The translations under genes were made by a program, and so were the position numbers. From NCBI RefSeq assembly GCF_030704535.1, contig NC_081806.1, positions 6,201,501-6,265,500 on the forward strand: 64,000 bases of DNA, given 5' to 3'. Origin of the DNA: Vitis vinifera (Eukaryota; Streptophyta; Magnoliopsida; Vitales; Vitaceae). The notes under the pieces are model-generated. The model saw nothing but the letters and a program-made list of their open reading frames with translations, did not search any database and was not told the origin of the DNA. This document shows positions 35,701 to 49,008 of this stretch, in pieces (the first letter of the stretch is position 1; every line of letters begins with the position of its first letter).

Positions 35701-38197
35701 TTCAGTGTCATCTAGGTTATCAATTATATAGCCAAAGTATATGATGATAATCAGGGCTTGAATGCTTTGAAAAATGCCCAACAACAATAAAATGCTTATT
35801 TTTTTTTTCTACAAGTGTCTAATATGGTGGTTCAATCCTCAGTCCTTGGTGCCGGCATAAAACTATGCAGCAAGAAATTATGTATGTTAAAGGATGTCAA
35901 AAGAAAAATGTTTGAATAGTTGAAAATATTGGGTACTGAAATAAAATGTTTGATCATCAGCGTGTGAATAAATGAGAATTTTTCTAGATTTAAAAACTCT
36001 GGCAGCAAGAGGCTTGGGAATTCTTCTAGATTTAAAAACTCTGACAGCAAGAGGCTGGGTCCAACTTGTTATAATTGCAAAGACAGAGACTTCAGTAATT
36101 TCAATGACTTTTGTCTGGGCATGGAACAGTTTGGTGTGAACTATCTTTGCCATCATATTGTTACTATAGAATATAGTAGTGGAAGGAAAGATGCTTCTTC
36201 TAGCTAGAACTTCAGACAAAAATATTCATCTGTTGCGGATTTTGTGTTGTATTTAACATAACCTTATTTTCGATAAGAAGTTGTTAAGACTGGGAACCAA
36301 CATTCATGCCTCTAGTCAAAGAGATGATCTACAACTTATGTTTTTTGAATATCTGGATAAAGATGTGACAGAATCTAGAGCAGCCTAAGATGATCTTTGA
36401 AGGCATCTTTATACAAAACTTACCCAATTTGGTAGCCTGGGCTTTGCCTCTTTAGTATTGTAGATCAAAGGGCCTATTATTATTTTCTTGAGACTGGAGT
36501 TTGACTCTTTAGTCTTTAGAAGGGCCTTATTTATGTTGATGGCTCAATGCAAGTTACCTTCAATGAGGTGCCCACCTTAGCCTGTGTGATGCAAGTAGAG
36601 TACATCTATAACATGTAACTTTTTACTGAAAGTGGTATTAGTGTACTAATTGATTTAATGAAGATGATATTATATTGGTCCTTGTACTAAAAACAAATTA
36701 CAATGAACTTAACATGGGGCTTCTCCTTAGCAGGGAAAAAGGACTGGGTTATTCATCTAGAAGAACATAGTAAAATAAATATTTGAATGGCTATGTGTGC
36801 AACATGCAGGATCATATACTGCCCATGATTCAGGTATATAATATATTGCCTTTGTCTTGGGCAATATGGGTTCCAAGCTATGCTTGGAAGAAAGATGGCC
36901 TACTACCACTAACTGTTAAAATTGGCCTGTTAGTGGTGTGACTTTAGATATCTGGGTGCATGCCTTGTATAGTATTAATCTGCATTTTTAAGAATCAGAA
37001 AACCTTCTGGCATATTCATCATCCATATGATCCTAATTGGACGCACTATCCTTGATCCTTCTAATGATAGGAGATGACTCTTGAAGAGTATCAGAAAGTA
37101 CTTGAGGAGAAGAGGAAGGCTCTACTTGCACTGAAGACTGAGGAGAGGAAGGTTGACGTCAAAGACTTTGAAGCCATGCAACAGCTTTCAAGCAAGAAGG
37201 ATAATGATGATGTCTTCATTAAGCTGGTGAAACTCTATATCTCTTGTTGAATGTATCCTAATTTCAGTTGATGATGCTCAATGCAAGCATATTGACTGTG
37301 TTAAGTACTTGGCTCCGTCTCAGGGTTCTGAAAAGGATAAACGTAAAGAGCTTGCTGACAAAGAAGAGAGAGCCAAAAAGGTTTGTGGTTTATTAAAAAG
37401 GATAATAAATGTGATTGGTTGATGGAATCATTTCCTCTCATTTACTTTCTCTCTTTCATATTGTTCTTTTTTATTTGCTGGCATGTTTGTCCAATAGTAA
37501 AGGCACTTGTACTGGACTTTGATGAGCTTACATGTGTTGATTTTATATGCTGGGCCTGCATGATTACTGCTCTGATACAATGGAACTGGGAAACATTTTC
37601 TGCCATGGGGATTTTATGTTTGCCTGCATGGTGGATTTTCTTGTTCTCATTTCATTTTAAATACGCATTTGTGTGCCATGTGGCGACGCAAATCCATTTA
37701 AATTTGTGATCTGCACTTGAATTGAATCTTGCATTGAAGTTTGGCTTTAAAGCATTGATTTCTATATCTACCCTTCAAATGAATGAATTTTATTATTATC
37801 ATTTTGGTGTTTTATGGGAATTTGATAATAGGTCATTTTGTGTCACTAAAATTTTACTTTATGCTCTTTCATTGAACTGAAACCTTGATTTGTGGGGCAA
37901 TGACCTGGTGTAGATGCTCACCAATAAAAAAAAAACAAAAAAAATGACCTGGTGTAGATGCTGAAGCAATATATTTCATTCCAATTTTGTTGATGATATG
38001 TTTGATTGCTTGTTTGGTTGTAGTCTGTCAGCATAAATGAGTTCCTGAAGCCAGCTGAAGGGGAGAGGTACTATGGTGGTCGTGGTAGGGGTCGTGGCCG
38101 TGGTACAAGAGGAGGATTTGCAGGCAACACCTACAGCAATGTGGCTGCTCCATCCATTGAAGATCCTGGGCAGTTCCCTACATTGGGTGGCAAGTGA
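32787..38197 (+). CDS. RGGA: RGG-box RNA-binding protein, Stm1/HABP4-SERBP1 family
   Basis: Seven coding exons: 32787-32973, 34610-34928, 35065-35130, 35263-35395, 37071-37226, 37324-37380 and 38024-38197. They join in frame to 363 residues, and all introns are GT-AG. The N-terminus MATTNPFDLLGDDDNDD is the Stm1-type start. A Lys/Ala/Pro stretch leads into the first Gly/Arg block (GRGGGRGSGRGYGRGRGG, ~residues 70-90) and a second RGG block (~125-140). The HABP4/PAI-RBP1 region follows (RDGAGRGNWGT; MTLEEYQKVLEEKRKAL), and the protein ends with YYGGRGRGRGRGTRGG and GQFPTLGGK. Family members bind mRNA and ribosomes; Arabidopsis RGGA is a cytoplasmic RNA-binding protein linked to drought and salt responses. 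Length agrees with RGGA (~355 aa). Assignment among RGGA/B/C paralogues rests on gene order only. Confidence 0.9.
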
Positions 38198-38299
38198 GAT
38201 GTCAGCTCTTGCAGCCTGCTGCTCCTGCTCGATGTCTCTTTGGTTTCTGCTTGTTTGGGAATTCGTTCTTGTGATAGGGAGTGGCAGGATATCAACAGG

Positions 38300-38305
38300 A
38301 ATAAA
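38300..38305 (+). terminator. Candidate polyadenylation signal of the RGG gene
   Basis: AATAAA about 100 bp after the stop codon, in T-rich surroundings. Further GAAATAAA occurs near 38656. Confidence 0.35.
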
Positions 38306-38309
38306 GGCA

Positions 38310-39709
38310 TTTCCTGTATTAAAATTTAAAACCATTTTAACCGTTGTCTTTTTTGAGTGTAAATTTTAGATGTTTCTCCATAGGCTTACTGCCTATGGTT
38401 TCCTTGACTTTTGACATGCATGCTTACATCTTTTCCTTTTTTCCTTTTCTTTTTCCCTTTAAAATTAGGGCATATGGGCTGTTTTCATATCTTGGAATTA
38501 ATGGCTTCAGTTTTGATTTTGGAGTTAGATTTGGAACAAATTTTTGTTTCCTTAATCTGATTTTTGCCTGTGGGATGTTTGAACTTGGTTTTGCCTATCT
38601 TGATTTTGTTGGCAAATCAAGATTGTTCGTTTGGGCAAAAAAATTTGTCATGTTTTGAAATAAAAATGATTGGGATTTTGATCAAAACCAGAGACTCATT
38701 CCCCCTTGAGTCTTGACATAATTACAGGAGGTACGTGGTGTCAATCTGTGGAGTTATTGCAGCACTGAACCTGTATTTCTTATTGCATTTGGAAGTTGGG
38801 GATGGATGTTAGCTTTAGGTTGGGAACAGGTCCTTCTTGTTTACCCGTTGAAGCTTTTTTATTCTTGCCAGATTATCGTTATTTTCTCATCAATTAATTA
38901 GGTGATGATTTTAAGTTCTACAAACGGTCTAGGCCTACTAGTGTTAATTTAGGTACTCTCTTGATAAACTGGTTACCTAATAACTATTTCGATGCCCAGT
39001 AACAAGGAGAAATTGTAGCTATGAGAAGTTGGAAATGGAAGAGCTGAAGATGTGATATTTGATAAATTACAAATATGGAAATATAAATTTGTTGGATGAA
39101 TCTGATCGGTTAAATTTATTCAACGAACTGCATTTAGTTGATCTTAATAAATGATTTAGGCCAAATTGATATGGACAATTCATTGACATGATCCCGACCT
39201 GTTGAACCTATTCAAGCACTTTTAACCCATAAAATCTACTAACATGGATTTGAGATTTGTGGGGGATGATAAGAGTCGGGCAAAGCCAAAAAGTGGCAGG
39301 GGCATGAAAGAGCCTAAACAAGCGTGTGAAAGATAAGTCAGCAAAATTCATGTGGGGAAAGGAAGATGATTAAAATTAGAAGAAATCAATATCAACTCTG
39401 AATTGAATTATGAGAAGTAACCTGTGAATTTTATGGGACAAGCCACATGGATTTGAAGCTTGAAAAGCCAAAAATTTAACATTTCACACAACTCTCAAAT
39501 GATCAATTGAAAATTATGAAAACAAGAACAAACAAAAATTCTAAGGGAAAAATAATCTATAGAAGCCAAAGATTAAAATCAGAAGAACTAGAGCCACAAG
39601 CGAGAAAACTACAAGAATTTGAAACTGAGTTGACTACTTGACCAGTGTTTACAAACAAGTTGGATTCAATACAATTGAAAGAACTTCCGGGGGATGAGAC
39701 AATGGCTAC
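38310..39709. other. Intergenic, 3' flank of RGG gene and edge of a decayed transposon
   Basis: No gene recognised. From about 39200 the sequence becomes A-rich and probably belongs to the same decayed copia-like insertion as 39710-40285. Confidence 0.35.
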
Positions 39710-40285
39710 TTTGAAGCATCAAACACATACAAACCATGCTTAAGTCTCCTTTTTCTCCTTGAACATCCTTGGAAACCTGATCTTTGACAAAACAAAAATC
39801 AGCGTAGAATTCAAAGAATACGTTGTTTTCCTGAGTAAATTTAGAGGCACTTAAAGAGATTTTTAGTTATTGAAGGAACATGCAACAAATTTTTCAAAGA
39901 AGAAATCTAGAATTGAATTGTTATGGAAAAGAAAAGTGCCCAACGTGTTGAATATGGAAATCTACTCCAGTTCCCCAAAGAAGAGTCTATCTTGTCATGT
40001 GAATTTAGACTTTGTCCCCAAGTTACTCATATCTGGAGTCACATGATTCGTTGCCCCGGAGTCGAGATATTAATTTGAATCATAAACAGATTCTAGATTG
40101 GCAAGCATAGCCACCACTGGGGCAATTGGACGAAAGCCAGTGTTAGCTCCATGAAAAGAAAGTGAACCTTGAAACAATGGTTCTGTAACTGTATTTGTAA
40201 AGAAAAGGTTCTCACAAGAGTTGGTGATATAATCATTGAATAAATTATTTTGTAGCTCAAAACTTAAGCAGGCTAATCCCAAGAA
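39710..40285 (-). pseudogene. Ty1-copia retrotransposon relic (gag end, protease, pre-integrase)
   Basis: The minus strand reads, with stops and frameshifts, AMLANLESVYDSN, a stop, then YLDSGATNHVTPDMSNLG at 40018-40069. DSGATNH is the copia protease active-site motif. Further on, pieces like NLLHVPSITKNL, FYADFCFVKDQVSKDV and FVCV resemble the segment between protease and integrase in plant copia elements. The TAA at 40070-40072 stands where family members usually have Trp. No LTRs or reverse transcriptase were identified. It is a decayed fragment. Confidence 0.75.
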
Positions 40286-40395
40286 GATACTTTCTAAACA
40301 CTTTTAATTATAATAACAAATGCTTCAGTTAAAAGTATTTAATAGTACTTTTTTGGGTACTTACCAAAAAATCACCATCAATCAAGTGCAACAAA

Positions 40396-41495
40396 CCTTG
40401 ACTTTTGGAAGGGATGCATTTATTAGATGAAAGGTTGATGCACCCGTTGCTCTGATGATTCATGATAACTTGACAGATTGTATAGCGGTCGTGTCGATGA
40501 CGCATCATTCAAATTTTTGCCCTATCAACTTTCGATGGTAGGATAGGAGCCTACTATGATATTGACAATTGATAGAAAATTAGGGTTCGATTTTGAAGAG
40601 GGAGCTTGAGAAACGGCTACCACATCGAAAGAAAGTAGCAAGTGCGCAACCCACTTATTTATTTTCCAGTTTCATTATTTTTACCCGAGTTCTATTATTT
40701 ATACTTTTATACCTTGATCTTGTTCGTTTGTACCCTTAACTTAAATTTAAATTAACCTTGACTTTTCGAAGGGATGCATTTATTAGATAAAAGGTCGATG
40801 CAGGATTTGCCCATTGCTCTGATGATTCATGATAACTTGACAGATTGTATAGTCGTCGTGCCGATGACGCATCATTCAAAATTTTGCCCTATCAACTTTT
40901 GATGGTAGGATAGAGGCCTACTATGATATTGAGTTATTAACAGTTGATAGAGAATTAGGGTTCGATTTTGCAGAGGGAGCTTGAGAAACGGCTACCACAT
41001 CGAAAGAAAGTAGCAGGTGCGCAAACCACTTATTTATTTTCCAGTTTTATTATTTTTACCCGAGTCCTATTTTTATACTTTTATACCTTGATTTTGTTCG
41101 TTTGTACCATTAACTTAAATTTAAATTAACCTTGACTTTTGGAATGGATGCATTTATTAGATAAAAGGTCGATGCAGGATTTGCTCGTTGCTCTGATGAT
41201 TTATGATAACTTGACAGATTATACCGTCATCATGTTGATGACGCATCATTCAAAATTTTGTCCTATCAACTTTCGATGGTAGAATAGGAGTCTACTATGA
41301 TGTTGATAGTTGATAGAGAATTAGGGTTCAATTTCAGAGAGGAAGCCTGAGAAACGGCTACCACATCAAAAGAAGGTAGCAGGTGCACAAACCACTTATT
41401 TATTTTCTAGTTTCATTATTTTTACCTGAGTCCTATTTATTTATACTTTTATACCTTGGTATCGTTTATTTGTACCCCTAACTTAAATTTAAATT
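40396..41495 (+). repeat. Three tandem copies of a ~360-374 bp unit
   Basis: Units start with CCTTGACTTTT at 40396, 40756 and 41130. Each contains GATGCATTTATTAGAT, TGATAACTTGACAGATT, ATGACGCATCATTCAAA, GAAACGGCTACCACATC and a T-rich tail ending ACTTAAATTTAAATT. They differ by scattered substitutions and small indels, so the triplication is not recent. No shared open frame. It directly follows the copia relic and may derive from it. Confidence 0.85.
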
Positions 41496-41743
41496 TTTAT
41501 TTTTAAGTCTTATTATTTGTACTTTAATTCTGTTAATTTATATCTTATACCTTATTCTTATTTGTTTATACTGTTAATGACTTTGGTAGGTACAAATACA
41601 CTACCTTAGCATTTCTAATAACAAAACTATAACATCACTCAATCATTTTTTAGTGAATGCATAGGATTTTTGGGTATTCATGATTAGCGGCCAAACAATT
41701 ATAAAAACCCAAGGTCTCTTCCTTTTCCACCATACCATGACTG

Positions 41744-43738
41744 ATGCTTTGTCTTCGGAACCCTGGAAACCAACCTTTCTTGCTCTTCCTTGCAATTTTC
41801 TCGCAGTCCAAACACCAAAACCGTTCTCTCTCTTTCTTCGCTATCCAAAACCCACATGTCAACCCAAACAGAGAACCATTTCTTCCCCATCCTCTGCCAA
41901 AACCGGATTCAATTCCCTCTACACCGTTTGGTCAACAGAAATCCAGTAACGTGATTTCATCAAATAGAGTGATCACCAACCACATTCGATCCGGGGATTT
42001 GAATTCTGCTCTGAGAGTTTTCGAGAGCATGACCGTTAAGACAACCGTTACATGGAATTCAATGTTGGCTGGGTATTCAAACAGGCGAGGGAAAATTAAA
42101 GTAGCTCGCCAACTGTTTGATAGAATTCCAGAACCAGACATTTTCTCATACAATATCATGTTAGCTTGTTATTTACACAACGCGGATGTAGAATCCGCAA
42201 GGCTTTTCTTTGATCAAATGCCAGTTAAGGACACGGCATCCTGGAACACCATGATATCGGGTTTTTCACAGAATGGTATGATGGACCAAGCACGCGAGTT
42301 ATTTTTGGTAATGCCAGTGAGAAATAGTGTTTCTTGGAATGCCATGATATCGGGTTATGTTGAGTCAGGGGATCTGGATTTGGCAAAACAACTGTTTGAG
42401 GTAGCTCCGGTGAGGAGTGTGGTCGCATGGACTGCAATGATTACTGGATTTATGAAGTTTGGAAAGATTGAATTGGCAGAAAAATATTTCGAGGAGATGC
42501 CCATGAAAAATTTGGTGACATGGAATGCTATGATTGCAGGCTACATTGAGAATTGTCAAGCGGAAAATGGCTTGAAGCTTTTCAAACGGATGGTGGAATC
42601 TGGGTTTAGGCCAAATCCATCGAGCTTGAGCAGTGTTCTACTGGGTTGTAGTAATTTATCTGCATTGAAGTTGGGCAAACAGGTTCACCAGCTCATATGT
42701 AAATCTCCAGTCTCGTGGAACATAACTGCAGGGACTTCATTGCTTAGCATGTATTGTAAGTGCGGAGATTTAGAGGATGCATGGAAATTGTTTCTTGTGA
42801 TGCCGCAAAAAGATGTTGTAACCTGGAATGCAATGATTTCTGGTTATGCTCAACATGGGGCAGGTGAAAAGGCTCTTTATTTGTTTGATAAGATGAGAGA
42901 TGAGGGGATGAAACCAGATTGGATCACTTTTGTTGCAGTTTTATCAGCCTGCAACCATGCAGGATTTGTAGATCTTGGTATTGAGTATTTCAATTCAATG
43001 GTGAGGGATTATGGAGTTGAAGCTAAGCCAGACCACTATACCTGTGTGGTTGACCTCCTTGGTCGAGGTGGGAAGCTAGTTGAAGCTGTAGATTTGATAA
43101 AGAAAATGCCTTTTAAACCACATTCTGCCATATTTGGAACCCTTTTGGGTGCCTGTAGGATCCACAAGAACTTGGAGCTTGCTGAGTTTGCTGCCAAGAA
43201 TTTGCTGAATCTTGATCCGGAGAGTGCAGCTGGTTACGTTCAACTTGCTAATGTTTATGCAGCAATGAACAGATGGGACCATGTTGCTATGGTTCGGCGA
43301 TCAATGAAGGACAACAAGGTGATTAAAACACCTGGGTATAGTTGGATTGAGGTAAAGAGCGTGGTTCATGAGTTCAGATCAGGTGATAGGATTCACCCAG
43401 AATTGGATTTTATACATGAGAAACTAAATGAATTGGAGAGGAAGATGAGATTGGCAGGGTATGTTCCAGATCTTGAATATGCATTGCATGATGTGGGTGA
43501 AGAGCAGAAAAAACAGATACTGTTGAGGCACAGTGAGAAACTGGCAATCGCTTATGGGCTAATCCGAATGCCTTTAGGGACTCCAATTCGGGTGTTCAAG
43601 AACTTGAGAGTATGTGGAGATTGCCACTCTGCAACAAAGTACATATCAGCGATTGAAGGGAGGGTAATCATAGTGAGAGATACTACAAGGTTTCATCATT
43701 TCAGGCAGGGGGAGTGCTCTTGTGGTGATTACTGGTAG
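41744..43738 (+). CDS. DYW-type pentatricopeptide repeat protein (PLS class), probable organellar RNA editing factor
   Basis: A single intronless frame of 664 codons. After a Phe/Ser/Pro-rich N-terminus of ~70 residues, possibly an organelle transit peptide, come about ten PPR motifs, mostly S-type ([27 protein letters not shown]), then longer units with [19 protein letters not shown] and [18 protein letters not shown]. The E/E+ region runs from ~490 to 570 ([25 protein letters not shown]). The DYW domain ends the protein with HSE (His596, Glu598), CGDC (Cys624, Cys627), HH at 651-652, CSC (658, 660) and terminal GDYW. HxE plus CxxC is the zinc-binding deaminase signature, so the protein is a candidate C-to-U editing enzyme in mitochondria or plastids. 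It corresponds by position and type to Arabidopsis At4g16835 (from memory). A Met seven bases upstream is out of frame. Confidence 0.93.
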   Translation: MLCLRNPGNQPFLLFLAIFSQSKHQNRSLSFFAIQNPHVNPNREPFLPHPLPKPDSIPSTPFGQQKSSNVISSNRVITNHIRSGDLNSALRVFESMTVKTTVTWNSMLAGYSNRRGKIKVARQLFDRIPEPDIFSYNIMLACYLHNADVESARLFFDQMPVKDTASWNTMISGFSQNGMMDQARELFLVMPVRNSVSWNAMISGYVESGDLDLAKQLFEVAPVRSVVAWTAMITGFMKFGKIELAEKYFEEMPMKNLVTWNAMIAGYIENCQAENGLKLFKRMVESGFRPNPSSLSSVLLGCSNLSALKLGKQVHQLICKSPVSWNITAGTSLLSMYCKCGDLEDAWKLFLVMPQKDVVTWNAMISGYAQHGAGEKALYLFDKMRDEGMKPDWITFVAVLSACNHAGFVDLGIEYFNSMVRDYGVEAKPDHYTCVVDLLGRGGKLVEAVDLIKKMPFKPHSAIFGTLLGACRIHKNLELAEFAAKNLLNLDPESAAGYVQLANVYAAMNRWDHVAMVRRSMKDNKVIKTPGYSWIEVKSVVHEFRSGDRIHPELDFIHEKLNELERKMRLAGYVPDLEYALHDVGEEQKKQILLRHSEKLAIAYGLIRMPLGTPIRVFKNLRVCGDCHSATKYISAIEGRVIIVRDTTRFHHFRQGECSCGDYW

Positions 43739-45217
43739 GCTTGCATAATGTAAGTACCTTGAGAAGTTTTCTCCTGCAAGTTTCAAATGGTCATAAAACT
43801 ATAGAAGTATACCTTGCCTGTGAAGAATCTCTCTTGGGGACTCTTTCCTTGACAAGAAGGTGATCACTTTTCAGTCCCAAGTTGAACAAACTGCCAATTG
43901 AGAAACTGTAAAGGTGCATTTGGATGTCACACAAAGAATCACATTTATTCCATTGTGTTCCCATAGCATTTGAAGGCTCTAATCCAAGCTCCAGAATGGA
44001 GTATTTTCTGAGTATGAAGCTATCAAGCAATAATCTCATGAAATCCTAAGAATGAACTTACAAATGCTATGCAAAAAGAAATAATCTCCTTCCAATATCA
44101 ATGGAATGGTTTCTTTTTCACTGGATGTCCAGAAGCTCTGTTATTGGTACATAAAGGATGATTCAGTCCAAATGACATTATATAGAATATTACATTGAAA
44201 TTTTTCCTTAGCCATCTTCTGCAATGGAGTATTACTTAAATTTGGGTTTAAATTTTCCTTTTTCAATATCATTGAACGACTATTTAACCTCTTCGACTTC
44301 TTCCATACCACTGCTGCAAATGTTCACCTGCTATAGTTTTAGTCCAGTTCTTATGCTTATCCTTATAGACATTCAAAATTTCTTGAGAATTCCACCAGTC
44401 CACTGGTTGGTCCAATGTTTATTCATATGAAAGTTGTGACAAACATATGGCATGGCAGTAGCTAATCTTATTTACCATCTTTTGCCTTCAATTTTTTTTT
44501 TTTTTTTTGTTAATTAACAACCTACACTGGGTTTGGTCTTGAGAAGCATTCTTATTCTATATAGTTTGAGATGCAACCTAGCAAATTGGGGTCTCTGTTA
44601 GTTTGTTGAATATATCAATCATACAGATACATGTTTGTGAAAGCCAATAATAAGCAGAAGCATGAGTATGCCACCAGGGGGCATGCTAAATCAAGGATTT
44701 CATATAAACTCATAGATATTTTTGCTTGGTTGAATCTGAGGCAGAATTGTGTTTCTCGAAGGATTGGGATAATGTTTTGTTGTACCTTCTGTGGGCAAAC
44801 TTGGAATGCTTGATTTATATGCATTATAATTGGTTTATGTGTGCTACTTTCTAAACTATTATATATATATATAAGGGAGTTGGGAGTTCGAGGACTTCTC
44901 AGTGGACCTAAGTTGTAGGGACCCTTGTTGAGACAAATAAGAAGACAAGAATTTGGCGAGGTTTTCTGAGTCTTGGATTTTTTGCAGGGATGGCCCAGCT
45001 TGAAAAGGACGAAAATGAATATAGAAAACAAGGAGGTTGTCCAAGTCTGAACCGGTCACGAAGGCGCCCACCTTCTTAAACTTTCCCATTTCAACAAATG
45101 CCGCGTAATCCCATTCAAAGTACCATCTCATCTTCTGTAGATTTGACTGCTGGTAGAAATGAGGTAGGCCAGTCGGGAAATCAACACCCCTATTACCAGG
45201 GATTTCCGGGGGATTGT
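43739..45217. other. 3' flank of the PPR gene, no further gene
   Basis: Moderately AT-rich, with poly(T) at 44489-44508 and (AT)n at 44862-44873. Short frames on both strands lack recognisable features. Confidence 0.4.
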
Positions 45218-45315
45218 CTCATTGTGAGAGATACCACAAGGGTTTCATCGTTCCAGGGAGGGTTGATCACTGGTAGGATTTGCCAAATGCAGTTAGCTCC
45301 AACAAGTTTCATCTG
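45218..45315 (+). pseudogene. Broken copy of the PPR gene's 3' end
   Basis: ATTGTGAGAGATACCACAAG at 45221 parallels ATAGTGAGAGATACTACAAG near 43671 of the PPR gene. The match continues through TTTCATC(G/A)TT(C/T), then GATCACTGGTAGG (gene: GATTACTGGTAGG, the DYW end and stop), and into the 3' flank (CTCCAACAAGTTTCA versus CTCCTGCAAGTTTCA). The copy lacks part of the last zinc-binding segment and carries small indels. Since noncoding flank is included, it arose by DNA duplication rather than reverse transcription of a processed message ending at the stop. Confidence 0.6.
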
Positions 45316-46017
45316 ATTATAAGGAGGATAGCGACCATACACGGAAGTAGTGGCATATTTCAACTCCTACTGCCTCAACCGTGATCGTGTGCATCGGAGC
45401 AATTCCCCATTCAAATAAATGGTAGAAGAATCTACGTATTTTATGCCAGAGCACATTTATTGATTTATTTAAGAAATGCGTACAGCCCTTGGCCACACCA
45501 AAATGCCTAACTTAATTAGGCATATACGCATGAGAATGAGATTCAACATTCCCACTGACGCATAAAGAGCATCCAATCAAATAATCCCAGGCCGTGGCAA
45601 CCTACAATTTCCATTTTGACCCACATCAAAAAGGATATCACCCTCAAACCAGAAAACTTGAGAAATTATAAACCTTTCTAGTTAGATAATAATCCACTGA
45701 TGGATAGACTCTCACCTAATAAATCGAATAATAGGATCATAGGTGCCTGGTTATTTAGACTGTGATCACTGTTGCAGAAAGCGTTAACAGAATAAAGGCA
45801 ATGACTGCTATTCACCGACATTCCTAATTTGTACAGACAGTTCTTTAAAATCAAATTACATTGAAAAGAATGGAAGTTTTAACAAAGTGCTGAAACTGAT
45901 GAGAAACAGAAATCATGAGGAAGAGTCTTCTTCATATCAGAGCATTAAAAACAACTAATTTTACATGCCACGGAGATCAAACACAGGCATCACATCCCAA
46001 CCAATACTTTTTTCCAT

Positions 46018-48964
46018 TCAAGAAGAGCAGCAACCAGACTTCTGGTTGACGGGCTGTCCTCGGATCTGCACCGTTGGAGGCCTGGCAGTGTTCATGGCTG
46101 GTTGGCTAGCCATCCTGCAGATTCACAGCAAAAGTTATGCAAATTCAGTTAATAATCATTGAGAAAGCATAAACCAAACTTAACCAGAACTTACAGCAGA
46201 TTTTATATTGTGAAAATCAAATTAAATGGACAAAAAAAATGAGTAATTTCATAAATAAGTGTAATTCTAAGCAAAAGCATGTTTTGTGTTTGACTAATTT
46301 ATTCCCTAGTATGACATAGTTGTAATAATAGTGAAGTTGTGCCAATACAGTACCTGTTCTTGATCTCAGCAGCCATGGCCATGAAAGCCTGTTCTACATT
46401 GGTGGCATTTTTGGCACTTGTTTCCATGAAAGGGATTCCAATTTCATCAGCAAATGCCTGAAAATGGGAAAACAAAGGCTTTTGTGATCAGACTAGCACT
46501 CTAATTAGTAGAGAATTTTCATCCATGGAAAAACAGAAAAAGAAGAATCTTTTGAGTGTCATTATTACCTTGGCTGTCTCATAAGACACAACCTTGTTTG
46601 CTGTGAGGTCACACTTGTTTCCAACTAGAAGCTTGTTTACATTCTCACTCGCATAGCGGTCAATTTCATTCAACCATTGCTTGACATTGTTGAAGCTTTC
46701 TTGATCCGTCACATCATAAACCACCTACCAGAAAAGCAACCATATGAAACTACTTGCTTGCACAAAGGAAACTCAGAAATGGAACAATAAATGCAAAGAA
46801 AGAACTCAAAATGATTAACTCACAATAATTCCATGTGCTCCACGATAGTAGCTGCTAGTGATTGTCCTAAAACGTTCTTGCCCAGCAGTGTCCCACTGTA
46901 TATCCAGAGAAAAGCAGAAGGCTTATCAAATTTGTTAACAGAACAATGGTTTAAAGCTGTTGACACTGATTCCAGAACTGCCTAACATTTTGAACGTCCA
47001 CAATGTGTAAATTACAATATTCTAGGGAAAAAAAAATTAAACAGAAAAAGAGACATGACATTGCTAAAAGATGCAACTGACCAAAAAAATTACATAAATA
47101 AGTAAATAGCTATGTATGTGTGCATGTAGTATATATAAAAAAAGAAGAAGAATAAAGACTCCTACCAATTTCGACCTTTTTTCATAGAGAACTTTCAAAA
47201 TGCCCAAGAAATAGCAACAGAATTACATACATATCTTGATATTTCAGTTTGCTTATGATTGAAAGCAACATTAACACTGGAAATGCAATCTATAACCTCA
47301 ATAGACAAAGCAAATTATAGGCAATTCAAAAACTTACAATTTGCAGTTTGATGGTCTTTCCATCCTGTTCCACAGTGCGAATTTTCTATATCACAGAAAA
47401 TAAGCATAAGATCAGTTCTATACAATTACCAAAAAATAAAAATTGAAATCAAAACCAAAGGGGGGGAAATGATTTCTTACAAAGTCAACCCCAATGGTGC
47501 TTATGTAACTCTCGAGATATGAATCATCCTGGATTAGAAAAAAAAAAAAAAAAACAAAGCATGGTTAGGAAAGAGAAGAATTCACCTGAGGAAACCCCCA
47601 ACCAATGAAGCAATTACATGAATACAACACAAACAATTGAAGCACGCTTAATCACAAATGGCCTAAAAGAATTGATTTCATTTGGCAAACTTCTACATGT
47701 AGACTGAGTTGTTCATATTGAATAAAGAATTAATTGGTTAAAAGAGATGAAATAATCCTCATAACTGTGAAATTAACCTTTTCCATATTTTTGTTTGAAG
47801 AGTAACTCATTTTTGACATAAATGCCCTTAACTATTTCAAGTATTTACAATATGTTTTAAAAGAAGAGGTTATTTTTACAAGAAAACAACAAGGACATTT
47901 TTGTTAAAATGAGGCCAAAAAAAGGATGAAGGGTTAGATTTCCATAATTAAGTTTCTGATGACCCTTTTAATCAAATAACCCTTGAATAAAATATGTTAG
48001 AAAGCTAATTTTAACGAAGATGCTAATATGAGCTAAAACTACATCATATCCACCTCAAATGGACACCATTACAACTTTTCAGAAGACATGATCTTTTTCT
48101 TTTTTTCTTTTTTGATAAGCTTTTTAGAAGACATAATCTTATTTCCTTAATAGTAAAACAAAAACTGACAATTAAAGGAATTAAATAAAACCACACCAGA
48201 GGAAAGCTCATACCCAATTTGCAAAAGCCATTACAAACCATATTATTAAAAAAATGGATAGAAAAAAGAAAAAGAAAAGGAAAGGAACTAAAAGATATTC
48301 CAAAAACTTACAGCAAACCTCAGGAGGAGACATGATTTGCCAACACCAGAATCTCCAATGAGCAAAAGCTTGAAAAGGTAATCACTGCAAAAAGGTGCAA
48401 AGATGATGTTTATTTATGATCTCAAGTAAAATGGAAAAAGGATCCAAAAGAAAAAAATCTTCCTTGTATAAATAGGTCAAATTTCAACCAGAAATGAAAT
48501 CAAATCAAAAAACAATAAGAAAAAAACAAGTAAAACCTATCATATTATCTGTTTTCTATCTTATTCTTCATCTTCTTCCTCCTTTTTCATGTTGTTCTCA
48601 CTTTATATATGCATGTGTGTACATGCACATACCCTCATATGAATCTATAAGAGGTGAAGCCTCAATACATTTTATTTCAAAAACTAAAAAAATTAAAAAA
48701 CCTTTTTTAAAAATTGTACTCCAAAACTTTAGTAACAACTGATATGCACATTTTAAGTCGTCCTACTTATTCGCTTGAATTTATTGCATTCCATGGAAAA
48801 ATTGTTCCTGATACCAAATGGTTATTTGCTTCCCAACAATTTAAATGTGGATCATACTAAGTATAGTGAGCTTTCTGAACAACTTATATGCCAATTCCGT
48901 ATAACAGGTAAAAGGAATGGAACTCATCAACAGATGTCAAATTAGTGTATTATTATTGTAAAAG

Positions 48965-49008
<44 letters not shown>

